Below, piece after piece: positions 1-5,881 of a stretch of 9,843 bases of DNA. Numbering within the stretch: the stretch's first letter is position 1; each line of letters opens with the position of its first letter. The notes under the pieces were generated by a model. It did no database searches. It was not told where the DNA came from and saw nothing but the letters and a program-made list of their open reading frames with translations. The position numbers were made by a program, and so were the translations under genes. Location of the stretch: positions 1-9,843 of the forward strand of contig CAAEMG010000148.1 of NCBI GenBank assembly GCA_900757025.1. The letters run 5' to 3'. Origin of the DNA: Clostridia bacterium (GTDB taxonomy: Bacteria > Bacillota > Clostridia > Lachnospirales > Anaerotignaceae).

Positions 1-585
1 CCAGTTTGATATTATCTGTGCCACCTCGGCGGAAGCCGAATATTGAAGATACTGCTGAAGGGCAGTAAAGAAAAAGTTCATTATAATACCTGTAAGAATA
101 AGAGTGCTTGTGCCAAGACCTCTTTTTTTGCCTATAAAGAATATGGCAAGTGACACACCTATTGCAAAAAGAAATGCCAAAAATGCAGTGCCTATCCATT
201 GAACCCCCATAATTGTTATGCCGACAGTAATGGATATTGCCGCACCGAAACTTGCACCGGCGGAAATGCCCAGGGTATATGGGCTTGAAAGAGGGTTATT
301 GGTTATTGTCTGAACCTGTAAGCCGGAAAGGGCAAGGCTTGCACCTACAAATATGCTTGTAAGCGTCATGGGAAGGCGAATTGACCAGATTATAAGTGTA
401 TTTACATCGTCACCGTTAGGCCCGTCAAGAAGAGTTTTTACAACATCGAATATACCCATGCCGGAAGAACCGACACATATATCAAGCAAAAATGCAAATA
501 CCGTTGCAATGGCAGCGGCTATAAGTACAATTCGGCGTTTTCTGTTTATTTTTTTGTAAATCAAATCGGGTGATAATTCATTCAT
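1..585 (-). CDS. FecCD/BtuC-type ABC importer permease, N-terminal 195 residues (cut by window edge)
   Basis: Membrane permease of a type II ABC importer for iron-siderophore, heme or corrinoid. It would form a dimer in the cytoplasmic membrane and accept substrate from the lipoprotein encoded upstream. The readable 195 residues start M-N-E-L-S-P. A basic cytoplasmic stretch (about 11-18) precedes a first membrane helix (about 19-38). The family hallmarks follow: R-L-P at 70-72, then GASLALSGLQVQ (81-92), NNP (97-99) and LGISAGASFG (105-114). Further hydrophobic helices lie at about 112-128, 131-152 and 160-176. Family members are usually about 330-350 residues, so the C-terminal part lies beyond position 1. 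The start at 585 is preceded by a GAAAGG-like ribosome binding site about 9 nt upstream. It lies in the same direction as the binding-protein gene but 396 bp downstream of it, an unusually long gap for this operon type. An ATPase gene is expected beyond the window edge. Substrate cannot be assigned. Confidence 0.93.
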   Translation of the reverse strand, partial: MNELSPDLIYKKINRKRRIVLIAAAIATVFAFLLDICVGSSGMGIFDVVKTLLDGPNGDDVNTLIIWSIRLPMTLTSIFVGASLALSGLQVQTITNNPLSSPYTLGISAGASFGAAISITVGITIMGVQWIGTAFLAFLFAIGVSLAIFFIGKKRGLGTSTLILTGIIMNFFFTALQQYLQYSASAEVAQIISNW

Positions 586-634
586 TTCAGAGTGCCTTTC
601 ATTTGAAAATTTGGAGATGTCAAGAACTAAGATT

Positions 635-652
635 TTGGGGCTTTGTCCCAAT
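635..652. repeat. 18-bp dispersed motif, copy 1 (TTGGG/CCCAA hairpin)
   Basis: TTGGGGCTTTGTCCCAAT occurs here and, identical over all 18 bases, at 7665-7682. Each copy can form a short TTGGG/CCCAA stem. The flanks of the two copies differ, so only this motif is shared. Both copies lie in non-coding DNA just outside a gene. Confidence 0.75.
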
Positions 653-765
653 CCACATAGGCAGAGAACCGCAAAGAATTGTGGAAATTGAAGAAAGTTT
701 TCACTAAATGAAAATTATGACGGGTAAAAAGATTTAAACTGAACTTTGCCGAAAACCTTCTCATT

Positions 766-863
766 GTGTCATTCCGAGGGAGGGTAGTGATTCGAGGAAG
801 CTCTTATATTACAGTAAAAAAGAGAGATTCTTCGATTACACTTTGTTCCGCTCGGAATGACAC
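766..863. repeat. 98-bp inverted-repeat (REP/MITE-like) element
   Basis: Perfect 13-bp terminal arms GTGTCATTCCGAG (766-778) and CTCGGAATGACAC (851-863) enclose about 72 bp. That interior is itself imperfectly self-complementary: the TGATTCGAGGAAGCTCTT side faces AAGAGAGATTCTTCGATTA. The whole element would fold into one long imperfect hairpin in RNA. The core (G)TCATTCCGAG followed by a GATTCTTCGA-type arm resembles a palindromic intergenic repeat I recall as widespread in bacterial genomes; this is from memory and not searched. It carries no coding capacity. Relatives in this window are at 2467-2510 and 7922-7958. Confidence 0.8.
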
Positions 864-920
864 GGTTGGAAGTGGTAAAATAAAGGTTTTGTTTAGCTTC
901 GCCGACCCGTTTTCTTTGGG

Positions 921-984
921 TTAATAACTTGCAGGGGTGGTAGGAACAACGTCTACAAGGTCTTTCTCAACAACTCTAAATTTA
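921..984 (-). pseudogene. Possible frame-shifted C-terminal tail of the binding-protein gene
   Basis: Directly after the binding-protein stop (984-982) the +1-shifted frame stays open and reads R-V-V-E-K-D-L-V-D-V-V-P-T-T-P-A-S-Y before a TAA at 923-921. The stop follows a run of five A bases (coding sense) in the Leu-Glu-Lys end. Removing one A joins the main frame to this tail as ...FIKLENKFRVVEKDLV... The tail is protein-like in composition. It is either a natural or assembly-related slip in the A run, or coincidence over about 20 codons. Confidence 0.4.
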
Positions 985-2199
985 TTTTTCAAGTTTAATA
1001 AAATATGTTCCTGTGCTGTCAAATTCGGGAAGATATTTTGCATAAAAGTTTTCCATTTCCTTCTGTGGGTCTATATCTTCAAAAACATCGGGATATACAG
1101 CCTTTGCAACGGCAAGTGTATATACATAATCCCCCATGAAGCGAAGGCTTCCGTGGTCAACGCCGTAAACCTCACCGTTTTTAACTGCGTTTAAACTGCT
1201 CCAGCCGTCCCTTGTCATAAAGCCCTGAAGTCTTTCCTGTGACATCTGGCTGTCAACGGTAAGGCCCATTCTCATCTGGTCGCCGTCTGTATTTGTTCCT
1301 GTCCATATAGAACCGCCTATAAGTATAACATCGGGATTTTGTGAAAGTACATATTCTTTGTCCAAAGCACCGTAGCCTTCCTCAGGGTCAAGCACGCTGT
1401 CGGCTATGTTTATTCCGCCTACATTGTCTATTATTGAACCCCAAAGGCAGCCTGTGTAGCTGTTTCCGTATTCGCCTATGCCCTTGTTGCCAAGCTCAAC
1501 ATAAGTTTTTCTGCCTTCTTCGCCTGATTCCTTAATTCTTGTGTTTACCATATCAACGGCATTTGTATAATCTGCAATCATTTCCTGGGCAGTAGCTTCT
1601 TTTCCGAGAAGAACACCTAAAATTTCAGTGCTTTTTACATGATTTTCGAGCTTCATTTTGTGGTAGTCAAGCACAACAACTTTTATGCCGGCTTTTTCAA
1701 AAACAGGAATTGAAGTTTCGTTTTCTGTGTACTGACTTTTGTTTATAAGCAGAACATCAGGTTTAAGCTGTAAAATAAGCTCCGAATTAAGCACATCATC
1801 GTGGTAGCCGCCTATGCTTGTTTTATCAAGTATTTCCGGGAATGACTTTGTCATTGCTTCATATTCGCCGTAGCGTGTTTCCTGCCAGCCGTCAAGAGGC
1901 ATGCCCACAACTTTGTCAAGGCTGTCTTTTCCGCCGATTAACATAAAATTGAGTATATAGTTGCCCACTATGAAGGTTTCTGGCTGTTTTTCTATTGTTA
2001 TCTCCCTGTCTTCAACATCTGTAAATGTATAAGGAAAAGAACCTTCGTTTTCAGATGAAGAAACCGATGCTTCGGCTGAAGTGCTTGCCGAAGCTGATGA
2101 AGAAGCTGTACTGTTTTTTGAAGAAGAGCAGCCGGCAACAGAAAAGGCAACCGTAAGGCATACGGCGGCAGAAATAAGTTTTTTGAATAAATGTTTCAT
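982..2199 (-). CDS. ABC importer substrate-binding lipoprotein (FecB/BtuF/FepB-like)
   Basis: Extracellular binding protein that should capture iron-siderophore, heme, corrinoid or a similar ligand and deliver it to the FecCD-type permease encoded downstream. The 405-residue product has a lipoprotein signal peptide: basic start, hydrophobic core 8-22, lipobox V-A-G-C with the lipidated Cys at 24. A Ser/Ala-rich linker (25-52) follows. The N-lobe runs from about 58 with the typical DREITIEKQPETFIVGNY segment (64-81) and QLKPDVLLI (144-152). A backbone helix spans about 185-225. The C-lobe contains YVELGNKGIGEYGNSYTG (233-250), a W-G-S-I-I-D-N-V-G-G-INIA stretch (253-266) and NPDVILIGGS (288-297). 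The ribosome binding site GGAGG (2210-2206) is 6 nt from the ATG. The ligand class is not identifiable. The C-terminus may be truncated: an open out-of-frame tail follows the stop (see 921-984). Confidence 0.93.
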   Translation of the reverse strand: MKHLFKKLISAAVCLTVAFSVAGCSSSKNSTASSSASASTSAEASVSSSENEGSFPYTFTDVEDREITIEKQPETFIVGNYILNFMLIGGKDSLDKVVGMPLDGWQETRYGEYEAMTKSFPEILDKTSIGGYHDDVLNSELILQLKPDVLLINKSQYTENETSIPVFEKAGIKVVVLDYHKMKLENHVKSTEILGVLLGKEATAQEMIADYTNAVDMVNTRIKESGEEGRKTYVELGNKGIGEYGNSYTGCLWGSIIDNVGGINIADSVLDPEEGYGALDKEYVLSQNPDVILIGGSIWTGTNTDGDQMRMGLTVDSQMSQERLQGFMTRDGWSSLNAVKNGEVYGVDHGSLRFMGDYVYTLAVAKAVYPDVFEDIDPQKEMENFYAKYLPEFDSTGTYFIKLEK

Positions 2200-2348
2200 T
2201 TTTTACCTCCAAACGCAAAAAAAGCCACAAAAATAACAGCCATATACGTTATAGCTATATTACCTTCGTGGTTTTAATTTCATAAAAGTTTTATCTGTAA
2301 GTTTTATTGTGCTTCCTGCACTTTAAAGCCGCTTCGTGCGGCTATTAC
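2200..2348 (-). promoter_or_regulatory. Structured 5' leader, possible riboswitch or attenuation region
   Basis: The predicted leader is about 148 nt. In transcript order it has hairpin 1 (AGCCGC-ACGAA-GCGGCT, 2343-2327) almost at the 5' end and hairpin 2 (GTGC-AGGAA-GCAC, 2321-2309). An A-rich linker (2307-2272) follows, containing an ATAAAA/TTTTAT pair. The terminator at 2271-2217 and the ribosome binding site come last. The two small hairpins have similar pentaloops (ACGAA and AGGAA), and CACGAAG occurs both in hairpin 1 and in the terminator's left arm. I see no B12-box and no conserved core of the cobalamin, SAM, T-box, fluoride or NiCo classes as I remember them. No clear antiterminator pairing was found by eye. 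Confidence 0.5.
2217..2271 (-). terminator. Intrinsic terminator (attenuator) in the leader of the binding-protein gene
   Basis: Read on the minus strand, CCACGAAGGTAAT (2271-2259) pairs with GTTATTTTTGTGG (2237-2225) through 13 pairs including several G-U. After a 2-nt bulge, an inner stem AGCTATA/TATGGCT closes an ACGTA loop. Seven T bases follow after one C (2223-2217). It lies about 80-130 nt downstream of the promoter and ends only 6 nt before the GGAGG ribosome binding site. No other minus-strand gene precedes it, so it should act on the leader transcript of this gene rather than end an upstream one. Confidence 0.75.
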
Positions 2349-2354
2349 CGAATT

Positions 2355-2384
2355 ATTTTAACAAAAAGAACATAGTGTTGTCAA
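2355..2384 (-). promoter_or_regulatory. Sigma-A type promoter of the importer operon
   Basis: On the minus strand a perfect -35 box TTGACA (2384-2379) is followed after 18 nt by TAAAAT (2360-2355). Transcription would begin near 2348, just before hairpin 1. This is the best promoter match in the window. No recognisable Fur-type operator overlaps it. Confidence 0.75.
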
Positions 2385-2424
2385 TGTTTGAAGGGAAAAA
2401 AGAGTGTAGTGAGAAGAAGATTAG

Positions 2425-2602
2425 GGTTTGGCGGATACTTCTCTTTGCCAATTACTTAAATTCTTTGTCATGCTGAGCGAAGGACACTGTCCGTAGTCGA
2501 AACATCTCATATCTTTGTTGAACGCATGAAAAAACATAAACTAATGGCTTTTCTTTAATCGAAACTTTAGCCAAAACCATAAAGATAAGTATCCGTTAAA
2601 TC
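2425..2602. repeat. MITE-like element with 22-bp terminal inverted repeats
   Basis: The left end (2425-2446, core CGGATACTTCTCTTT at 2432-2446) is an inverted copy of the right end (2581-2602, core AAAGATAAGTATCCG at 2581-2595). The 15-bp cores differ at one base; over 22 bp there are four mismatches, three of them G/A transitions. The interior holds a GTCATGCTGAGCGAAGGA segment (2467-2484) overlapping a GGACA-C-TGTCC palindrome (2482-2492), and a TCGAAACATCTC segment (2498-2509). There is no open reading frame inside. The right end recurs at 7975-7996 with 19 of 22 identical bases. Confidence 0.65.
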
Positions 2603-2767
2603 AAAATTTATATTCCTATTTTTTGCCTAATTTTTAAATTTATATTTAAAGGATATTGTTTTTCTGTTAAAATAAAAGTTATGGTTATTGTTTTTTATTA
2701 TAATGTGTAGCAGTTTATTTGTATATGCTTTTATATTGATGAATTTTATTAAAAAATGTTATATTGA

Positions 2768-2773
2768 TATAAT
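2768..2773 (+). promoter_or_regulatory. Probable -10 box of the methionine operon
   Basis: A perfect TATAAT lies about 30 nt ahead of the ATG at 2803. The -35 position (2745-2750, TTTATT) is a poor match, so this would be a weak or activator-dependent promoter. A start near 2780 leaves a leader of roughly 20 nt. Confidence 0.4.
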
Positions 2774-2802
2774 ACATATACTTTTGATAAATGGAGAAAA
2801 AA

Positions 2803-3483
2803 ATGGAATTTTTAACTGATATAAACGAAAACGAAGTTTTAAAATATCTCGGTTTTAAAGGCGGAGAAATTGACGAATTTACACAAAACGCCATAGCCGA
2901 AATGAAAGAGCTTATTTTTAAAAAAGCCGATGTAAAATATACCTACAGGGTTTTTGAACTGGAAAAAGAGCCGGAATTAAGGCTTAAAAATACAGTTTTT
3001 AACCTTGAGGGAAGAGATATAAAAGAGCTTTTGAAAGAATGCAAGGTATGCGTGCTTATGGCGGCAACAATAGGAAATGCCATTGACGGCGAAATACGAA
3101 GAATGCAGGTAAAAGACATGGCAAAGGCTGTTATTTTGGACAGCTGTGCAAGCAGTGCCATAGAAAATGTGTGCAACAACATTCAGCAGATGATAGAAAA
3201 CAGGGAAGAATTTAAAAATATGTATTCAACCGACAGATTTTCTCCGGGATACGGAGATATGCCCCTTGAATGCCAGAAAACACTTTGCACTGTGCTTGAC
3301 ACACAGAAAAAAGCAGGTATTGCCCTCAGCCGAAGTGGACTTATGATTCCTGTTAAATCGGTTACGGCTATAATGGGTTTTGCGGATACAAAACAGAAAA
3401 AAAGAGGAAGAGGCTGTGAATATTGCAGAATGTTCAAAAGCTGTGCTTTCAGGAAGGCAGGAGTTACTTGTGAGAAAAATTGA
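2803..3483 (+). CDS. Stand-alone methionine synthase activation (AdoMet-binding) protein
   Basis: Corresponds to the C-terminal activation domain of B12-dependent methionine synthase (Met_synt_B12 family), here a separate 226-residue protein. It should bind S-adenosylmethionine and, with an electron donor, re-methylate oxidised cob(II)alamin on MetH. The key motif RFSPGYGDMP (145-154) matches the R-x-x-x-G-Y AdoMet-binding motif of E. coli MetH. LMIPVKSVTAIMGF further on is also family-typical. The C-terminus carries four cysteines, Cys205, 208, 214 and 223 (C-x2-C-x5-C-x8-C), not part of the E. coli domain as I remember it. I chose the ATG at 2803, not the in-frame ATG at 2791, because GGAG (2793-2796) sits 6 nt before it and nothing like a ribosome binding site precedes 2791. 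The gene overlaps metH by 14 nt. Confidence 0.92.
   Translation: MEFLTDINENEVLKYLGFKGGEIDEFTQNAIAEMKELIFKKADVKYTYRVFELEKEPELRLKNTVFNLEGRDIKELLKECKVCVLMAATIGNAIDGEIRRMQVKDMAKAVILDSCASSAIENVCNNIQQMIENREEFKNMYSTDRFSPGYGDMPLECQKTLCTVLDTQKKAGIALSRSGLMIPVKSVTAIMGFADTKQKKRGRGCEYCRMFKSCAFRKAGVTCEKN
3459..3472 (+). promoter_or_regulatory. Ribosome binding site and GTG start of metH inside the upstream gene
   Basis: AGGAG (3459-3463), 6 nt, then GTG (3470-3472). All of this is within the last codons of the activation-protein gene, whose stop is at 3481-3483. The arrangement implies translational coupling and decides the metH start against the ATG at 3380. Confidence 0.75.
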
Positions 3484-5872
3484 CGATTTATTTAAACAGA
3501 AATTTATATTCCTTGACGGAGCAATGGGAACAATGCTTCAGGCAGGAGGACTTAAACTCGGGGAAAGACCTGAGGTTTTATGTATAACAAACCCCGATGA
3601 AATATTTGACATACACAAGCAGTATATTGACGCAGGAAGCAATATTGTTTATGCCAATACATTCGGTGCAAACAGACACAAACTTGAAGGAACGGGACAC
3701 AGTGTTGACGAGATTATTTCCGCCGCTGTGGGTATTGCAAAAAAAGCTTGCGGCGACAAGGCTTTTGCGGCTCTTGACATCGGCCCTATAGGTGAACTTT
3801 TGGAGCCTGCAGGCGCACTTACTTTTGAAGAGGCATATGACATTTTCAAGGAAATGGTTGTTTCGGGAGAAAAAGCAGGTGCTGACCTTGTTGTTTTTGA
3901 AACAATGACAGACCTTTATGAAGTTAAGGCGGCCGTTTTGGCGGCAAAGGAAAATACAAATCTTCCTATATTTGTAACAATGACATTTGAGGAAACAGGA
4001 AGAACATTTACAGGCTGTACAGTTGAATCTATGGCTGCTGTGCTTGAAGGCATAGGCGTTGACGCAATGGGCATTAACTGTTCAATGGGCCCTAAGGAAA
4101 TTCTTCCTCTGGCACAAAGACTTGCAAAAAGCACAACTCTTCCTATTATAATAAAGGCAAATGCAGGTCTTCCAAACCCTGTTGACAACAGCTATGACAT
4201 TACGGCAGAGGATTTTGCCCTTCTTATGAAGCCTTATGCCGAAAGCGGAATAAAAATTATAGGCGGCTGCTGCGGAACAACACCTGAGTTTATTAAAAAC
4301 GTATGTGCCGCAATGGCTGATGAAAAAGTTGGAAAAAGAGAAAATAAGCCAAAGAGCGTTCTTTGCACACCTTCCCTTGCGGTAACGGTTGACGGAGTAA
4401 GACCCATAGGAGAAAGAATTAACCCTACGGGCAAAAAGCGTTTCCAGCAGGCCCTTAGGGAGAACGATATGGAATACATTGCCGAGCGTGCAGTTGAACA
4501 GGCAGACGGCGGAGCAAACATACTTGACGTAAACGTAGGCCTTCCCGGAATAGACGAAAAAGAAATGATGATTAAGGCTGTAAAAACAATACAGTCTGTT
4601 GTAAACCTTCCTTTACAGATAGACTCATCAAATGCCGAAGCTATAGAGGCTGGTCTTAGGGTATGCAACGGCAAAGCCATTGTAAACTCTGTAAACGGCG
4701 AAAAAGAAAAACTCGAAACAATACTTCCTATCGTTAAAAAATACGGTGCGGCTGTAGTTGGCCTTACAATGGACGACGAGGGAATACCTCAGACTGCCGA
4801 AAAGAGATTTGAAATTGCCGAAAGAATATTAAACGCAGCTTTAAAACACGGAATTAAGAGAGAAGATGTATTTATAGACTGTCTTACGCTTACTGTTTCG
4901 GCACAGCAGGAGCAGGCAAAAGAAACATTAAAGGCTGTAAGAATGGTAAAGGAAAAACTTGGACTTCACACAGTTCTTGGTGTTTCAAACATTTCATTCG
5001 GTTTGCCCGAAAGAGAATTTATAACAACAAACTTCCTTATTCAGGCTATGAGCATGGGTCTTGACCTTCCTATCATAAACCCTAACCAGACAGCCGTTAT
5101 GGACGCAATTTATTCTTTTAGGGTTTTAAGCGCAGAGGATAAAAACAGCGAAAAATATATTTCACGTTTCTCCGGAAGAAAAACACAGACCATAGTTACC
5201 CAAAATGACGGAACTGCAAAAGACGAAAAAGACGTAGAAAAGAAAAGCGAATTTGGCGACATTGAATATGCCGTTTCAAAAGGCTTGAAAGAGGAAACAA
5301 GAAAAATAACCGAAAAACTTCTTACGGAAAAAACAGAGCTTGAAGTTATAAACGAAATACTTATTCCTATACTTGATAAAGTTGGCGAAAGATACGAAAA
5401 ACAGGAAATTTTCCTTCCTCAGCTTATAAATTCCGCTTCTGCATCATGCGAGGCCTTTGAAGTTATTAAAAAGAGCATACTTTCAAAAGGCGAAGGCTCT
5501 GTTTCAAAGGGAAAAGTAATACTTGCTACAGTAAAAGGCGATATACACGACATAGGCAAAAATATTGTAAAGGTTATACTTGAAAACTACGGTTATCAGG
5601 TTATAGATTTGGGAAAAGATGTTCCCGAAAAAGCCGTTGTGGATACGGCTATTAAAGAGGACGTTAAGCTTGTGGGGTTAAGCGCACTTATGACTACAAC
5701 GGTAGAAAGCATGAAAAATACAATCGAAGCCCTCAGACAAAGCGGACATGACTGCAAAATAGTTGTTGGCGGAGCTGTGCTTACGCCGGACTATGCAAAG
5801 GAAATAGGCGCAGACTATTATGCAAAAGACGCAAAGCAGACAGTTGACGCCGCAAGAGAGGTTTTGGGATAA
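3470..5872 (+). CDS. metH: B12-dependent methionine synthase core, lacking the activation domain
   Basis: Transfers the methyl group of methyl-tetrahydrofolate through cobalamin to homocysteine, giving methionine and tetrahydrofolate in the cytoplasm. Domains of the 800-residue product: homocysteine-binding barrel (about 8-295) with zinc ligands Cys204 (GINCSMGP), Cys267 and Cys268 (GGCCGTTP); pterin-binding barrel from RPIGERINPTGKK (311) to about 560; charged linker; four-helix cobalamin cap (about 595-680); B12-binding Rossmann domain with D691-x-H693-x-x-G696, His693 being the expected lower cobalt ligand. The Cys204-Cys267 spacing of 63 equals that of E. coli Cys247-Cys310. The chain ends after the B12 domain; the activation domain is supplied by the gene before it. 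I chose GTG at 3470: AGGAG (3459-3463) is 6 nt upstream and M-R-K-I-D-D-L-F is the natural start. The in-frame ATG at 3380 lies deep in the previous gene and adds 30 residues without family resemblance. Confidence 0.96.
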   Translation: MRKIDDLFKQKFIFLDGAMGTMLQAGGLKLGERPEVLCITNPDEIFDIHKQYIDAGSNIVYANTFGANRHKLEGTGHSVDEIISAAVGIAKKACGDKAFAALDIGPIGELLEPAGALTFEEAYDIFKEMVVSGEKAGADLVVFETMTDLYEVKAAVLAAKENTNLPIFVTMTFEETGRTFTGCTVESMAAVLEGIGVDAMGINCSMGPKEILPLAQRLAKSTTLPIIIKANAGLPNPVDNSYDITAEDFALLMKPYAESGIKIIGGCCGTTPEFIKNVCAAMADEKVGKRENKPKSVLCTPSLAVTVDGVRPIGERINPTGKKRFQQALRENDMEYIAERAVEQADGGANILDVNVGLPGIDEKEMMIKAVKTIQSVVNLPLQIDSSNAEAIEAGLRVCNGKAIVNSVNGEKEKLETILPIVKKYGAAVVGLTMDDEGIPQTAEKRFEIAERILNAALKHGIKREDVFIDCLTLTVSAQQEQAKETLKAVRMVKEKLGLHTVLGVSNISFGLPEREFITTNFLIQAMSMGLDLPIINPNQTAVMDAIYSFRVLSAEDKNSEKYISRFSGRKTQTIVTQNDGTAKDEKDVEKKSEFGDIEYAVSKGLKEETRKITEKLLTEKTELEVINEILIPILDKVGERYEKQEIFLPQLINSASASCEAFEVIKKSILSKGEGSVSKGKVILATVKGDIHDIGKNIVKVILENYGYQVIDLGKDVPEKAVVDTAIKEDVKLVGLSALMTTTVESMKNTIEALRQSGHDCKIVVGGAVLTPDYAKEIGADYYAKDAKQTVDAAREVLG

Positions 5873-5881
5873 GGTGACAAA

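Larger units (their letters stand above)
586..981. other. Repeat-bearing gap between binding-protein and permease genes
   Basis: This 396-bp stretch lies inside the probable importer operon. It holds the out-of-frame tail after the binding-protein stop (921-984), a 98-bp inverted-repeat element (766-863), a small TTTTCA/TGAAAA hairpin (698-714), a CCACA/TGTGG pair (653-657/680-684) and an 18-bp motif repeated at 7665-7682. I see no gene, no intrinsic terminator with a T-tract after the binding-protein gene, and no convincing promoter for the permease. Read-through from the upstream promoter is therefore the simplest model. Confidence 0.7.
2385..2802. other. Divergent intergenic region
   Basis: Apart from the MITE-like element (2425-2602) this stretch is very AT-rich (2603-2790), with several TATAAT-like words (for example 2699-2704 and 2768-2773). 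It carries no gene. I see no SAM-I, S-box, T-box or cobalamin riboswitch ahead of the methionine operon: the probable start point near 2780 leaves almost no untranslated leader. Confidence 0.6.

Noticed and set aside
353..559. Plus-strand open frame opposite the permease gene
   Set aside because: The minus strand reads a clear FecCD permease through the whole interval.
766..863. CRISPR array or tRNA gene in the inverted-repeat region
   Set aside because: There is a single inverted-repeat unit with no regularly spaced direct repeats and no cloverleaf or T-loop consensus.
937..1535. Plus-strand open frames at 937-1194 and 1341-1535
   Set aside because: They are antisense shadows of the well-supported binding-protein gene.
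2200..2348. Guanidine-II (mini-ykkC) riboswitch suggested by two hairpins with ACGAA/AGGAA loops
   Set aside because: That class has ACGR tetraloops in both hairpins and controls guanidine-related genes; the second loop and the gene context do not fit.
2603..2790. Possible SAM, T-box or cobalamin riboswitch before the methionine operon
   Set aside because: No conserved core or terminator hairpin is visible, and the likely transcription start leaves only about 20 nt of leader.
2791..2802. ATG at 2791 as start of the activation protein
   Set aside because: No ribosome binding site precedes it, and its own first bases form the GGAG that serves the ATG at 2803.
3380..3469. Longer metH start at the ATG at 3380 (30 extra residues)
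   Set aside because: It would overlap the upstream gene by over 100 nt, has no clear ribosome binding site, and the extra residues do not resemble MetH; the GTG at 3470 has AGGAG at ideal spacing.
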